Shown here piece by piece: positions 35,110 to 46,966 of a stretch of 64,000 bases of DNA. This stretch comes from CAWBRT01 sp963814745 (GTDB lineage Bacteria; Acidobacteriota; Terriglobia; Terriglobales; Acidobacteriaceae). Position 1 is the first letter of the stretch; each line of letters starts with the position of its first letter. The DNA is taken from the NCBI GenBank assembly GCA_963814745.1, contig CAWFEA010000012.1, positions 62,001-126,000 of the forward strand. Direction: 5' to 3'. The notes beneath the pieces are model-generated. The model saw only the letters and a program-made list of their open reading frames with translations, was not told the DNA's origin and ran no database searches. Both the position numbers and the translations under genes were made by a program.

Positions 35110-35721
35110 ATGGCGTTCGAAGTTCCCGCGTTGCCATACGCGTACGAGGCGCTCGAGCCGTACATCGACGCGCAGACGATGCATTTGCATCACGACAAGC
35201 ACCATCAGGCTTATGTTGACAACTTCAACGCGGCCCTGGAAAAGGCTCCCGAACTGAAGAACAAGGGCGCCGAGGAGATTCTCAAGAACCTTACGAGCGT
35301 TCCCGAGGCGATTCGCACCGCTGTCCGCAACCACGGCGGCGGTCATGTGAACCACTCGATGTTCTGGACGATCATGGGCCCCAAGGCAGGCGGAGCGCCC
35401 ACGGGCTCGGTAGCCGATGCCATCAAGAAAACTTTCGGTGATTTTGCCGCATTCCAGGAAAAGTTCAACGATGCCGGCGCCAAGCAGTTCGGCAGCGGGT
35501 GGGTCTGGCTGGCGAGCGGTGCGGGCGGGTTGCAGGTCATCAGCACGCCCAATCAGGACAGCCCGCTGTCTCAAGGGTTGTATCCGGTGATGGGGAACGA
35601 TGTGTGGGAACACGCGTACTACCTGAAATACCAGAACCGGAGAGCTGAATACCTCAAAGCGTGGTGGAATGTAGTGAACTGGAGCGAAGTCAACAAACGC
35701 TTCGAAAAGGCTCCTAAATAG
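35110..35721 (+). CDS. superoxide dismutase, Fe/Mn family
   Basis: 203 aa from ATG 35110 (GAGGAAAGA upstream). ALPYAYEALEPYIDAQTMHLHHDKHHQAYVDNFN, metal ligands His in that helix, His in HVNHSMFWTIMGP, and Asp/His in NDVWEHAYYLKYQNRRAEYLKAWWNVVNW. No signal peptide, so cytoplasmic. Fe versus Mn preference is not decided by motifs alone. Confidence 0.95.
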   Translation: MAFEVPALPYAYEALEPYIDAQTMHLHHDKHHQAYVDNFNAALEKAPELKNKGAEEILKNLTSVPEAIRTAVRNHGGGHVNHSMFWTIMGPKAGGAPTGSVADAIKKTFGDFAAFQEKFNDAGAKQFGSGWVWLASGAGGLQVISTPNQDSPLSQGLYPVMGNDVWEHAYYLKYQNRRAEYLKAWWNVVNWSEVNKRFEKAPK

Positions 35722-35742
35722 TCCAAAAACAACGGGGAATTC

Positions 35743-35769
35743 GAGCAGCCGCGAGGCTGCTCTTTTTTT
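35743..35769 (+). terminator. terminator after superoxide dismutase
   Basis: GAGCAGCC-GCGA-GGCTGCTC followed by seven T. Confidence 0.88.
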
Positions 35770-36041
35770 CGACCGCACCCCCTTGGAGCCTCTCAAGTAT
35801 CAGGTTTTTTGCGCTCAGCGGCAGGCTGTCTTATATTGTTAATCGCGTCGCGATCAGGTGGGGGAAACGCACAGGCACAACTTCAGCCGTGAGAACCCTT
35901 TTCCAAGCACTTGCGAACGAGTGCTGCTATGCTAAATCCGAGGCGAGTTTCGCGAGAGGTATGTTCCTTGAAGAACGATAGCTCCGTGATCCATCGATTC
36001 TGAAACCGTCCTGGAAGAGCGCCGCTTTACGAGAGGGAGTC

Positions 36042-36293
36042 ATGACACCGGAGCCCGGAATGGGGAGCGTTCCACGAATTCCGCTTGCGATCAGCAAGCA
36101 ACTGCGCAGTCTGGCACATGATTTAAGCAACTCGATTGAGACCATCATGCAGGCTTCGTACCTGCTGGCCCAGGCCAAACTGGACGACACCAACAAGAAA
36201 TGGGTTGAGCTCATCGACACCGCTTCTCGCGATGCGGCGCGCATTAATCGTGATATCCGCGAGGTCCTGCGCTCACAGAGCGAAGAGGGCTAA
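36042..36293 (+). CDS. solo histidine-kinase DHp-like small protein
   Basis: 83 aa. The core (QLRSLAHDLSNSIETIMQAS, then WVELIDTASRDAARINRDIREVL) looks like a HisKA dimerisation helix pair with an H-box-like His (AHDLSN), but no ATPase domain follows. It could be a phosphotransfer or decoy protein. No adjacent kinase or response regulator. Confidence 0.5.
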   Translation: MTPEPGMGSVPRIPLAISKQLRSLAHDLSNSIETIMQASYLLAQAKLDDTNKKWVELIDTASRDAARINRDIREVLRSQSEEG

Positions 36294-36376
36294 CCGACCG
36301 ACGCTTCCGCAATCGAGATCAAACAGCGTGCGCCGCCGACCGGTGCCGGCCGATTGCGGGCGCCAGCCAACATTTC

Positions 36377-37432
36377 TCAATGTCGCCCGAGGGTTGACAA
36401 GGCGCGCAACGATTCCGCATAAGGCGCCTGGGCGACGCCGCGTTCGGTGATGATGGCCGCTATGTAGCGGGACGGGGTGACGTCAAATGCCGGGTTTTCG
36501 ATGTGCACGGAATCCGGCGCCATCTGGCGTCCGGCGATATGAGTAACCTCGCTGGGCGCGCGCTGTTCGATGGGAATGCGCGATCCGTCCGGCGTTTCCA
36601 TGTCCACGGTGGAAAAAGGCGCCGCGACATAGAAGGGGATGTGATGTTCGTGGGCGAGAATGGCGACCGTATAGGTGCCTATCTTGTTCGCCGTGTCGCC
36701 ATTGGCGGCGATGCGGTCGGCCCCGACGACGACCGCCCGGACTTTGCCCTGCGCCATCATGACGCCGGCCATGTTGTCGCAGATGAGGGTGGTTGGAATG
36801 CCGTCTTTCATCAGCTCCCAGGCTGTCAACCGGGCGCCTTGGAGGAAGGGACGGGTTTCATCGGCGTACACGTGTAGCTGCTTGCCGGCCGCGACGGCGG
36901 CCCGGATTACGCCCAGAGCGGTGCCATAACCCGCCGTGGCCAGCGCGCCGGCGTTGCAATGGGTGAGCACGCCACCCGCGTCCGGCAGCAGGGAAGCGCC
37001 AAAGCGGCCCATAGCCTGATTGGCGGCGACATCTTCATCGTGCATGCGCTGAGCTTCAGCAATCAGTCCCAATCTAATTTCCGGAATGGGACTGCCAACC
37101 AGCTCTTCGAAGCAACGCTGCATGCGGCGGATGGCCCAGAACAGGTTGACGGCGGTGGGGCGAGTGTTGCCCATGGCGCGGCAAATCTGGCCGAATCCGT
37201 TGCGAAACTCCGAGATATCGGCGGCCTTGAGGTCGCGCGCGCCAAGAGCTATGCCCATCGCTGCCGCCACTCCAATCGCGGGAGCGCCGCGCACAATCAT
37301 GGTGCGAATCGCCTCGGCGACTTCCCCATAGGTCCGGCAGGTTACAAAAATTTCTTCGGTCGGCAGCTTCGTCTGATCGATAAAGCGCACGCCCGCGTCC
37401 GTCCATTCTAAGGTTTCTACCACCGAATTCAT
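36377..37432 (-). CDS. mtnA: S-methyl-5-thioribose-1-phosphate isomerase
   Basis: 351 aa. VRGAPAIGVAAAMGIAL, catalytic Cys in LTHCNAGALATAGYGTALG, catalytic Asp in VVGADRIAANGDTANKIGTY and FYVAAPFSTVD. Isomerises methylthioribose-1-phosphate in methionine salvage. Other mtn genes are not adjacent. Confidence 0.93.
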   Translation of the reverse strand: MNSVVETLEWTDAGVRFIDQTKLPTEEIFVTCRTYGEVAEAIRTMIVRGAPAIGVAAAMGIALGARDLKAADISEFRNGFGQICRAMGNTRPTAVNLFWAIRRMQRCFEELVGSPIPEIRLGLIAEAQRMHDEDVAANQAMGRFGASLLPDAGGVLTHCNAGALATAGYGTALGVIRAAVAAGKQLHVYADETRPFLQGARLTAWELMKDGIPTTLICDNMAGVMMAQGKVRAVVVGADRIAANGDTANKIGTYTVAILAHEHHIPFYVAAPFSTVDMETPDGSRIPIEQRAPSEVTHIAGRQMAPDSVHIENPAFDVTPSRYIAAIITERGVAQAPYAESLRALSTLGRH

Positions 37433-37716
37433 CCCTCCGGTCCCGGCACACCCGACCCCGCGGCATCTACCGGAAACCCCGGTTTCGTCGGCTCGCGACT
37501 ACGGGCCGCCGGGAACTGTCATCATGTTGAGGAATCAGTACTACTCACTAGTCTAGCAGGCCGGCGAAGAAAGCCGTTGAGCCGGACGACGAAATTCACG
37601 CCGGAGAACGCACCTTGGGTTGCGGGTGTAAAATAACTCACCAAGAGGCTGGTTCTCGCGGAGGGAATCTCGGTGAGTTTCGGGCCGGGGTAGAGCTGTT
37701 CTGAGGCTGCTTGACT

Positions 37717-38532
37717 ATGAAAATCAGAGCTAAATTCGTATGCGCCTCGATCTTGATCGCGGGCTTGACGCCTTGGCTGCTGAGTCAGCCGCCAGCTACG
37801 CCGGCGCCGGCGTTGCCTGCGGCGTCGGGGCAGCCGCCGGTCCAAGCTCAGACTTCAGGCTCTACGGCCAACGAGAAGCCGGCCGCCGCGCCGCAAGTCA
37901 CTTTTCAGGATGGGCGGCTTACGATCCGTGCCGAAAACTCCACCTTGGGCGATGTGCTGCGGGCGGTGCACGACGCCACGGGCGCAACCATCGAATCTCC
38001 CGGTCTCTCAAGCGAGCGGGTTTATGTCAGTCTGGGTCCGGGCGAGCCGCGAGATATTCTGGCTTCTCTGCTGAACGGCTCACATTATGACTACATTCTG
38101 CTGGGTTCGCCACAGGCGCCGAATTCGGTTGCCCGGGTCATGCTGACTACGCGGGAGGCATCCTCCGCCCAGCCAGCTAGCGGTCCCGCCCAGCCGGCTG
38201 GCGCGCATGCTCGAATGGTTGAGCATCCGATCCAGGACCAGGCCGACACTACCGAAATGCACGACCGCGAAGTCACTGCTCCGCCGGTTAAGCCTGCCCC
38301 GCCCGCTCCGGTGCAGCAGCCGTCGGCAAATAATGCGAATATGAACCGGTCCACGGTCGGGCAACAAATCGGGCAGCCGATCGGGCAACAAATCGGGCAA
38401 CCGATCGGGACACCGATAGGGACGCCAATCGGGCAACCAGCGGGTGGGCAGCCGCAGGTACTGACGCCTCAGCAGGTGTTGCAAAAATTGCAGCAGCAAC
38501 AACAGCAGCAACAACAGCAACAGCAACAATAG
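37717..38532 (+). CDS. secreted protein with STN-like domain, GQPIG repeats and poly-Gln tail
   Basis: 271 aa. Signal peptide (FVCASILIAGLTPWLLSQ), a Pro/Ala linker, a secretin/TonB short-N-terminal-like fold (VTFQDGRLTIRAENSTLGDVLRAVHDATGATIE...ILASLLNGSHYDYIL), then a disordered tail with tandem GQPIG/GQQIG/GTPIG units (about 38359-38440) and about 14 consecutive Gln at the C-terminus. Function unknown; the STN domain suggests an envelope complex. Confidence 0.7.
   Translation: MKIRAKFVCASILIAGLTPWLLSQPPATPAPALPAASGQPPVQAQTSGSTANEKPAAAPQVTFQDGRLTIRAENSTLGDVLRAVHDATGATIESPGLSSERVYVSLGPGEPRDILASLLNGSHYDYILLGSPQAPNSVARVMLTTREASSAQPASGPAQPAGAHARMVEHPIQDQADTTEMHDREVTAPPVKPAPPAPVQQPSANNANMNRSTVGQQIGQPIGQQIGQPIGTPIGTPIGQPAGGQPQVLTPQQVLQKLQQQQQQQQQQQQQ
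38359..38530 (+). repeat. GGGCAACAAATCGGGCAGCC-type tandem repeat plus CAR microsatellite
   Basis: 12-bp units encoding G-Q-P/Q-I repeat about six times, followed near the stop by CAG/CAA triplets encoding poly-Gln. Both are slippage-prone. Confidence 0.75.
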
Positions 38533-38732
38533 AGACAATCGCAATAGCCGGGTCTGATTTGCCATCCGCAGGGGGGCAGACCGCGCGCTGTCACACCCGT
38601 CGTGTGAGTTGCCTCACTGCATGGAGGTTGGCGTGGGCATAACCTCTTGCGGGCTGGTTCTTCGCCCAGCGTCTTTTCCGGAGTTTCAGCAATTCAGCCG
38701 GCATTGCGCGGGGCTTCCAGCGGAGGATCGCA

Positions 38733-40784
38733 GTGCCGATATTAGACTCAAAGAACGGAAGCGTCGTTCAGGACTATTCGGTCAGAGAACTTGTAAAGAC
38801 GGCTGCGCTGATGCGCGGCTACATACTCACCGGACTCTGCTGTGCGGGTTCGGGACACAGCGGCGGTACCCTCTCGATGATGGACATCACCGCCGCCCTC
38901 TATCTGCGGATAGCGAGACACGACCCGAAGAATCCCTCCTGGGCTGACCGCGACCGCATCTTCTGGTCGGGAGGCCACAAGGCGCCGGCGCTCTACGCGG
39001 GGCTGGCCTTCGCCGGCTTCTTTGATAAGCTGGACCTCGGCCTGTTGCGGCGCTTGCGTTCTCCCTTGCAGGGACATCCGCACTGGCGGAAGCTGCCCGG
39101 CGTGGAATGCTCCTCGGGCTCGCTCGGGCAAGGTCTGAGCGTGGCCGTGGGCAGCGCGCTGGCCGGCCGGCTCGATGGCCGCGACTATCACGTCTTCTGC
39201 ATCATGGGCGACGGCGAGCAGCAGGAAGGACAGATCTGGGAAGCCGCCATGGAAGCGGCTCAATACAAGCTGGACAATGTCGTGGCAATCCTGGACGACA
39301 ACCATTTGCAGATCGACGGCAAGACCGAGCAGGTCATGAACGTCGAGCCCCTGGCCGCGAAATATGAGGCTTTCGGCTGGCAGGTGGTGCGAATCGACGG
39401 GCATAACATGGCGCAAATCGTCGATGCTTTAGAGACGGCCGAACAGAACAAGTCGGGCAAGCCGATGCTGATCCTGGCGGAGACCGTCAAGGGCAAAGGC
39501 GTGACTTTTATGGAGAACGTCGCCGGCTGGCACGGAAAGGCGCCAAACCGCAAGGAGTTGGACGAGGCGCTGCGGATTCTTGGGGTGGAAGGCGAGGTTC
39601 CGGTGGAGGAGATGTTCGCCCGCATGCGGCGGTATCAGCAGGGGATCGACTCTTCTCTCGAAGCCAAGATGCCGCACTTCGGACGCAATTACTGGTGGAA
39701 CTCGGGCGACAACATGAAGGCGACCATGGAACCCACGCGCAAGGGTTTCGGCAAGGCGCTGTCGCTCGAAGGCGGCGATCCGCGCGTTGTCTGCCTGGGG
39801 CTGGATATCTCCGGATCGATCACCATCAGCGAGTTTTACGAAGGCCACCCGGAGCGGGCCAGCCGCTGGTTGAGCATGGGCATCGCCGAGCAGTCGGCGA
39901 CCTCGGTTGCCGCCGGATTGGCGAAAGAAGGCAAGCTGCCGGTTATCGGTACCTACGCCACGTTCGCGGCGGCCCGCAATCTCGATCAACTGCGGGTTTC
40001 GGTTTGTTACGGCAACTTCAATGTCCTGGTGGCCGGCGCGCACGGCGGGGTATCGGTAGGTCCCGACGGAGCCACGCACCAGGCGCTGGAGGACTTGTTT
40101 AATATCTGTGCCCTGCCCAACATGACGGCCGTGGTTCCCTGCGACTCCGTAGAGACGATGAAGGCCACCAAGAAACTGCTCCTGGGCGTGACCGGACCGA
40201 AATACATCCGCTTCGCCCGCGAGGCGACGCCGGTGGTGACGACGGCCGAGACGCCCTTTGCATACGGCAAGGCCAATGTCATCCGTTTTCGCGGCGAGCA
40301 GGCGAACTTCATCGATGCCTTTGAAACCTGCCTGGAAAGCGATTACCAAAACGAAAACGAAGATCTCGCGATCATTGCCTGCGGTCCCATGGTGCCCGAG
40401 GCCATGCGCGCCGCCTGGATCCTGAAACGGGAGTTCGGTTACGAGACGCGCATCCTGAACATGCATACCTTGAAGCCGATCGATCGCCGGGCGATTCTGC
40501 GCGCCGCGCGCGAGACCCACGTCGTGGTTACCGCCGAAGAGCACCAGATCGGCGCCCTGGCATGGCGCGTCGCCGGAGTCATTCTGGAAGATCCCGAGTC
40601 CTTGAAAACGCCGGTGGTTACCGGCTATATAGGCGTCAAGGACCGCTTTGGCGATTCCGGCGCTCCCTGGGAATTGGTGAAAGAGTTCGAGGTTGCCGCC
40701 GAACACATCGCACAGAAAGCCGCGGAACTGATGAAGGCCAAGCAGGCGCTGCGGCCCGAGCAAGGGGTGCTGACCGTGTCCTGA
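38733..40784 (+). CDS. tkt: transketolase
   Basis: 683 aa, single-chain, GTG start. GYILTGLCCAGSGHSGGTLSMMDITAALYL; TPP motif MGDGEQQEGQIWEAAMEA...DDNHLQIDG; second-half motifs IAEQSATSVAAGLAKEG, TYATFAAARNLDQLRVSVCYGNFNV and THQALEDLFNICALPN. Transfers two-carbon units in the pentose phosphate pathway. Confidence 0.9.
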   Translation: MPILDSKNGSVVQDYSVRELVKTAALMRGYILTGLCCAGSGHSGGTLSMMDITAALYLRIARHDPKNPSWADRDRIFWSGGHKAPALYAGLAFAGFFDKLDLGLLRRLRSPLQGHPHWRKLPGVECSSGSLGQGLSVAVGSALAGRLDGRDYHVFCIMGDGEQQEGQIWEAAMEAAQYKLDNVVAILDDNHLQIDGKTEQVMNVEPLAAKYEAFGWQVVRIDGHNMAQIVDALETAEQNKSGKPMLILAETVKGKGVTFMENVAGWHGKAPNRKELDEALRILGVEGEVPVEEMFARMRRYQQGIDSSLEAKMPHFGRNYWWNSGDNMKATMEPTRKGFGKALSLEGGDPRVVCLGLDISGSITISEFYEGHPERASRWLSMGIAEQSATSVAAGLAKEGKLPVIGTYATFAAARNLDQLRVSVCYGNFNVLVAGAHGGVSVGPDGATHQALEDLFNICALPNMTAVVPCDSVETMKATKKLLLGVTGPKYIRFAREATPVVTTAETPFAYGKANVIRFRGEQANFIDAFETCLESDYQNENEDLAIIACGPMVPEAMRAAWILKREFGYETRILNMHTLKPIDRRAILRAARETHVVVTAEEHQIGALAWRVAGVILEDPESLKTPVVTGYIGVKDRFGDSGAPWELVKEFEVAAEHIAQKAAELMKAKQALRPEQGVLTVS

Positions 40785-40816
40785 AGCGCTCGGTCGAATC
40801 AGCACAAAAATAGCCA

Positions 40817-40842
40817 GGGCTCTCAATCGAGAGCCCTTTTTT
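40817..40842 (+). terminator. terminator after transketolase
   Basis: GGGCTCTC-AATC-GAGAGCCC followed by six T. Confidence 0.88.
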
Positions 40843-41021
40843 CTTGACCGATTCCGCGGAGATGCGCTCTCAGTCAGCCAGCTCTACCGGCTGACTGAGC
40901 TTGCACTCGCGGTCAGGCAAAGCCAATAGTTCCGACATTCAATTTAAATATTGTTCAGAATCCAACAAGGAGCATTGCTGCCGCGCGGGAGCGCGAGCGG
41001 CCGCCATCTGCCCGGCAGCAG

Positions 41022-41201
41022 TCAGTCGCCGGATGGACCGGCGGTGGAGATGAGAGCGGCGGTCGCGGGCTTTCCGGCTCCGCGGTTACGGCTGAAAGCG
41101 TTCAGGATACCGACGATCGCCAGATACCCGGCGCCAATTCCAAATGCCACCGACAACACGATCGTAAAGAGCAACGCGAGGGGGATCAATAGAGTCGTCA
41201 A
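41022..41201 (-). CDS. small membrane protein, TTG start
   Basis: 59 aa: (M)TTLLIPLALLFTIVLSVAF followed by GIGAGYLAIVGILNAFSRNR and a short Ala/Ser/Gly tail. One long or two short membrane helices with a GxGAGY turn. A Shine-Dalgarno-like AGAAGG lies about 8 nt before the TTG. Composition is plainly membrane-like while flanking DNA is not. No family recognised. Confidence 0.5.
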   Translation of the reverse strand: MTTLLIPLALLFTIVLSVAFGIGAGYLAIVGILNAFSRNRGAGKPATAALISTAGPSGD

Positions 41202-41621
41202 GTCTTCTACCTTCTGTAAAAACGCTCACTCCGGCCCGCTGTCATGAGTCAAGGACGGATGAGCAGCCAAGAGCCCGATTTATTAAGATGCTCGGGAAGT
41301 TCAAAATTAAATTAAACCTTCGTGCTAGTGGAGAACAAGAGCAATTCTCAATCCTGCCGCTCCACGAGCGTTTGAACGATTCCCCCGCTTCCGAATTCCC
41401 GCGGCTCTGTTGCGGGAACCCTTTGCCGACGGCGTAGCGATAAAGACGCCGCTTATACAGTTATGCCTCAAGTCTGCCTTTACGCCAGAAGTTTGACGCT
41501 TGACTCTATTGCCTAATAAGATACCTGAGTCGAAGTGTCTTCGACACTTTCCGATGTTTCCAGAGGACTGTCCACGTCACGGTGGGGCTTGTCCCTGGTC
41601 GCGCCGGGGACGAACTTTCGG
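41202..41621. other. spacer between the small membrane protein and uvrA
   Basis: About 420 bp, AT-richer around 41280-41330 (probably divergent promoters). No other gene seen. Confidence 0.45.
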
Positions 41622-44412
<2,791 letters not shown>

Positions 44413-44443
44413 GAGGCTGGCGGCCAACTGAAGATTTTGTGCT

Positions 44444-44601
44444 CTAGCAGGCTGCTGAAAAACTGTTATTTGAGGTGTCATCCTGAGCGTAGCGAAGGAT
44501 CTGCTGTTTTCGCGTGCTGAAAATAAAGCCGATCCTTCGGTCGCGCAAAACCGGCGCAACCTCAGGATGACACGACCGCGGGTTTTTCAGCAGCCTGCTA
44601 G
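44444..44601. mobile_element. MITE-like element with 20-bp perfect terminal inverted repeats
   Basis: 158 bp bounded by CTAGCAGGCTGCTGAAAAAC and its exact reverse complement. The interior halves are also complementary (GTGTCATCCTGAG / CTCAGGATGACAC; GAAGGATC / GATCCTTC), so it folds into one long hairpin. It lies between convergent uvrA and feoB, and its right end supplies the feoB stop codon TAG. Related copies: 16330-16562 and a left half at 62907. Confidence 0.8.
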
Positions 44602-46496
44602 CGGAAGAAGGCGTCAACGAGGTGCTTCGCGACCAGGGCTCCGCTATAAGCCATGACTGTCATGTAGACGAACTGAAGCGCAGGCCACTTCCAACTGTTG
44701 GTTTCGCGCCGCACCACGGCCAGCGTCGAGGTGCATTGCATGGCGAAGGCGAAAAAGATCAAGAGTGCAGCCGCGCCTCCCGGGCTCAGATCGCTGTGCA
44801 GCGCCTGTTGCAGGTTCATGGCATGCTGTTCGGGATCGACGCCATAGAGCGTGCCCAGGGTTCCCACGATGACTTCGCGCGCGGCCAGCGAGGTGAGCAA
44901 TCCGACGCCAATCTTCCAATTGAACCCGAGCGGAGCGATCACCGGCACAAGGCAATGACCGATGCGTCCGGTGACGCTATCTTGAATGGCCGGCGGCTGC
45001 CCCTGATGGAGTGGAAGGTTGGTCAGAATCGCCAGCAGCAGCGAAACCCCGAGGATGACGGTTCCGGCGCGCCAGACGAAGGCCTTCGAGCGGTCATAGA
45101 GGCGCATGCCGAGCGAGCGCAAAGTCGGCCAGCGATAAGGCGGCAACTCCAGCAGAAAGGGAACGTCCTTGCTCTTGAGGATGGAAGACTTAAGCATGCG
45201 CGCGGTGAACAGCGCGGCGAGAAAGCCGATGACATAAAGTCCCAGCATGGCTAAGGCGCGCGAGCCGAAAAACACTCCCGCGATGCTCACGTTGGGCACG
45301 AAGGCGGCGATCACCATGGTGTAAACCGGCAGCCGCGCCGAACAGGTCATGAAGGGCGCGATCATGATGGTAGCCAGGCGGTCGCGCTTGTTCTCGATGG
45401 TGCGAGTCGCCATAATCGCCGGAACCGCGCAGGCGTACGCCGAAAGCAGCGGGATAAAAGCTTTGCCGTTCAATCCGAAGCGGGACATGGTGCGGTCGGC
45501 GATGACGGCCGCGCGCGCCAGGTATCCCGAATCTTCCAGCACCCCTATCAGCAGGAACAGCAGCAGAATCTGCGGCAGGAAGACCAGCACCGAGGCAACG
45601 CCCTTCCAGGCGCCATCCATCAGCAAGGAGCGGATCAGCGCATTATGGACGTGGGGAGAAATGGCGGAGCCGAGGTAGTCGAGCGCGTCCTGAAGAATTT
45701 TGGAGAGAGGCTGGCCGGCGGCAAAAATCGTCTGAAAAACGGCGACCACCACCAGGAAAAAAATCAGCGGCCCCCACAAGCGATGGAGATAAATGGCATC
45801 CAGGCGGCGCGTCCACATCGGTGGCAAGGGCTTGCGGTAGTTCGACTGAAGATTGATGCGCTCGGCCCATTGCCGGCATTCGCGGAGATCGTGCAGAACC
45901 GGCAGCTCAGCCGGTTGCGGCTGGTGCATGGCCGAGGTTATGAAGCGCTGGACGGCGTCCAGCCCTTCTCCACTGACCGCGCTCACCAGGGCTACCGGCG
46001 TGCCTAGCTGCCTTGCCAGCGCCAGCACATCGACATGGCCGCTGCGGGAGCGCAGGGAATCCGCCATATTAAGCAGCACCAGGGTAGGCAGCCCGAGGCT
46101 GATGACCGGCGCGGCCAGCGCCAGGTGACGGCCAAGGTTGGTCGAATCGAGCACCAGGACGATCGCTTCCGGCGCCTCGATTCCCTTCATCCGGCCGCGG
46201 AGAACGTCGACCGTGACCCGCTCGTCCTCGGATTTTGCGTTGAGGCTGTAAATGCCCGGCAAATCAATCAGGGCGACGTGCTCGCCGCCCGGCAACGAGA
46301 TGTATCCGGTGAACTGTTCGACGGTGACGCCGGGGAAATTCGCCACCTTGCGGTTGAGGCCGGTAAGCTGGTTGAAAAGCGTGGTCTTGCCGCAGTTGGG
46401 AGGCCCGACGAGAGCGATCGTACGGACTGTCTTCTGGTCAATACCTTCCAAAACCGCCGTGCCGCCGGAAGCGTCGCAACACTCGTGCACAGACAT
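44598..46496 (-). CDS. feoB: ferrous iron transport protein B
   Basis: 632 aa from ATG 46496, which overlaps the feoA stop (TGATG). N-terminal G-protein domain: G1 LVGPPNCGKTTLFNQLTG, G2/3 VANFPGVTVE and LIDLPGIYSLN, G4 LLNMAD, then the GDI region and the membrane core with Cys-containing gates (AYACAVPAIMATRTIE; IAPFMTCSARLPVY). A Cys pair near the N-terminus (ECCDASGG) is notable. GTP-dependent Fe(II) uptake. The natural C-terminus may be altered because its stop codon comes from the MITE-like element. Confidence 0.93.
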   Translation of the reverse strand: MSVHECCDASGGTAVLEGIDQKTVRTIALVGPPNCGKTTLFNQLTGLNRKVANFPGVTVEQFTGYISLPGGEHVALIDLPGIYSLNAKSEDERVTVDVLRGRMKGIEAPEAIVLVLDSTNLGRHLALAAPVISLGLPTLVLLNMADSLRSRSGHVDVLALARQLGTPVALVSAVSGEGLDAVQRFITSAMHQPQPAELPVLHDLRECRQWAERINLQSNYRKPLPPMWTRRLDAIYLHRLWGPLIFFLVVVAVFQTIFAAGQPLSKILQDALDYLGSAISPHVHNALIRSLLMDGAWKGVASVLVFLPQILLLFLLIGVLEDSGYLARAAVIADRTMSRFGLNGKAFIPLLSAYACAVPAIMATRTIENKRDRLATIMIAPFMTCSARLPVYTMVIAAFVPNVSIAGVFFGSRALAMLGLYVIGFLAALFTARMLKSSILKSKDVPFLLELPPYRWPTLRSLGMRLYDRSKAFVWRAGTVILGVSLLLAILTNLPLHQGQPPAIQDSVTGRIGHCLVPVIAPLGFNWKIGVGLLTSLAAREVIVGTLGTLYGVDPEQHAMNLQQALHSDLSPGGAAALLIFFAFAMQCTSTLAVVRRETNSWKWPALQFVYMTVMAYSGALVAKHLVDAFFR

Positions 46497-46894
46497 CAGG
46501 CCTGCTCCGGAGAGGGAATCCGTACCAGAATGCGTCGGGCAGTAGCGCGCCGAATTGCCACTTCCGTGCCATCGAGGCGGTAAACTCTGGGACAGCCGCC
46601 GGGACCACATTGGCCAGCGACAACCTCGACGCCCTTCATGAATCCGAACAACATGACCTGCTCGGCCGCGCTCGCTGGCAGATGAATCTCGTGAATGACA
46701 GCACGTACACCTCTGGGCAGATCGCAAAGCCGCAAAAGTTGAATTTCCCGGCTGGAATCGGCGGCGATTGCCTTGGAGCCCGACCCCTCAGCCAGTCCGG
46801 AAGCAATGCGTTCGGAGCGGCGCGGATGCTTTGCCGGATGAGCGGGCGGACGCCCCTTGGAGGACGGGGGGCGATTTCCGAATCTGAAAATCAT
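46496..46894 (-). CDS. feoA: ferrous iron transport protein A
   Basis: 132 aa from ATG 46894 (GTG 46906 is an alternative). The SH3-like FeoA domain is in the C-terminal 80 residues (LLRLCDLPRGVRAVIHEIHLPASAAEQVMLFGFMKGVEVVAGQ...YRLDGTEVAIRRATARRILV). It has an unusually long basic/Pro-rich N-terminal extension of about 50 residues. The start codon lies inside the Fur-like box, so the true start may be further downstream. Confidence 0.85.
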   Translation of the reverse strand: MIFRFGNRPPSSKGRPPAHPAKHPRRSERIASGLAEGSGSKAIAADSSREIQLLRLCDLPRGVRAVIHEIHLPASAAEQVMLFGFMKGVEVVAGQCGPGGCPRVYRLDGTEVAIRRATARRILVRIPSPEQA

Positions 46895-46899
46895 TTTCA
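46885..46899. promoter_or_regulatory. Fur-like 7-1-7 box at feoA
   Basis: TGAAAAT-C-ATTTTCA, a perfect 15-bp palindrome differing from the 7-1-7 Fur core (TGATAATnATTATCA) at one symmetric position. The same sequence occurs upstream of the bufferin operon at 52626. Confidence 0.7.
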
Positions 46900-46948
46900 A
46901 CTCCACTTGTATTGTCTAGCCGAAGAGGTGTGCGGGTCAACCACAGAT

Positions 46949-46966
46949 ATCACACTCAGGTGTGAT
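46949..46966. promoter_or_regulatory. perfect 7-4-7 palindrome between feoA and the XRE regulator
   Basis: ATCACAC-TCAG-GTGTGAT lies in the divergent feoA/XRE intergenic region, about 55 bp upstream of feoA. It is operator-like; the regulator is unknown (not the Fur motif). Confidence 0.5.

Noticed and set aside
37522..37845. Minus-strand frame reading SARTSLLVSYFTPATQGAF
   Set aside because: It overlaps the start of the STN-like gene and has no promoter, start or known domain.
38490..38530. CAG/CAA run as a CRISPR-like or sequencing artefact
   Set aside because: It stays in frame and encodes the protein tail up to the stop codon, so it is treated as a coding microsatellite.
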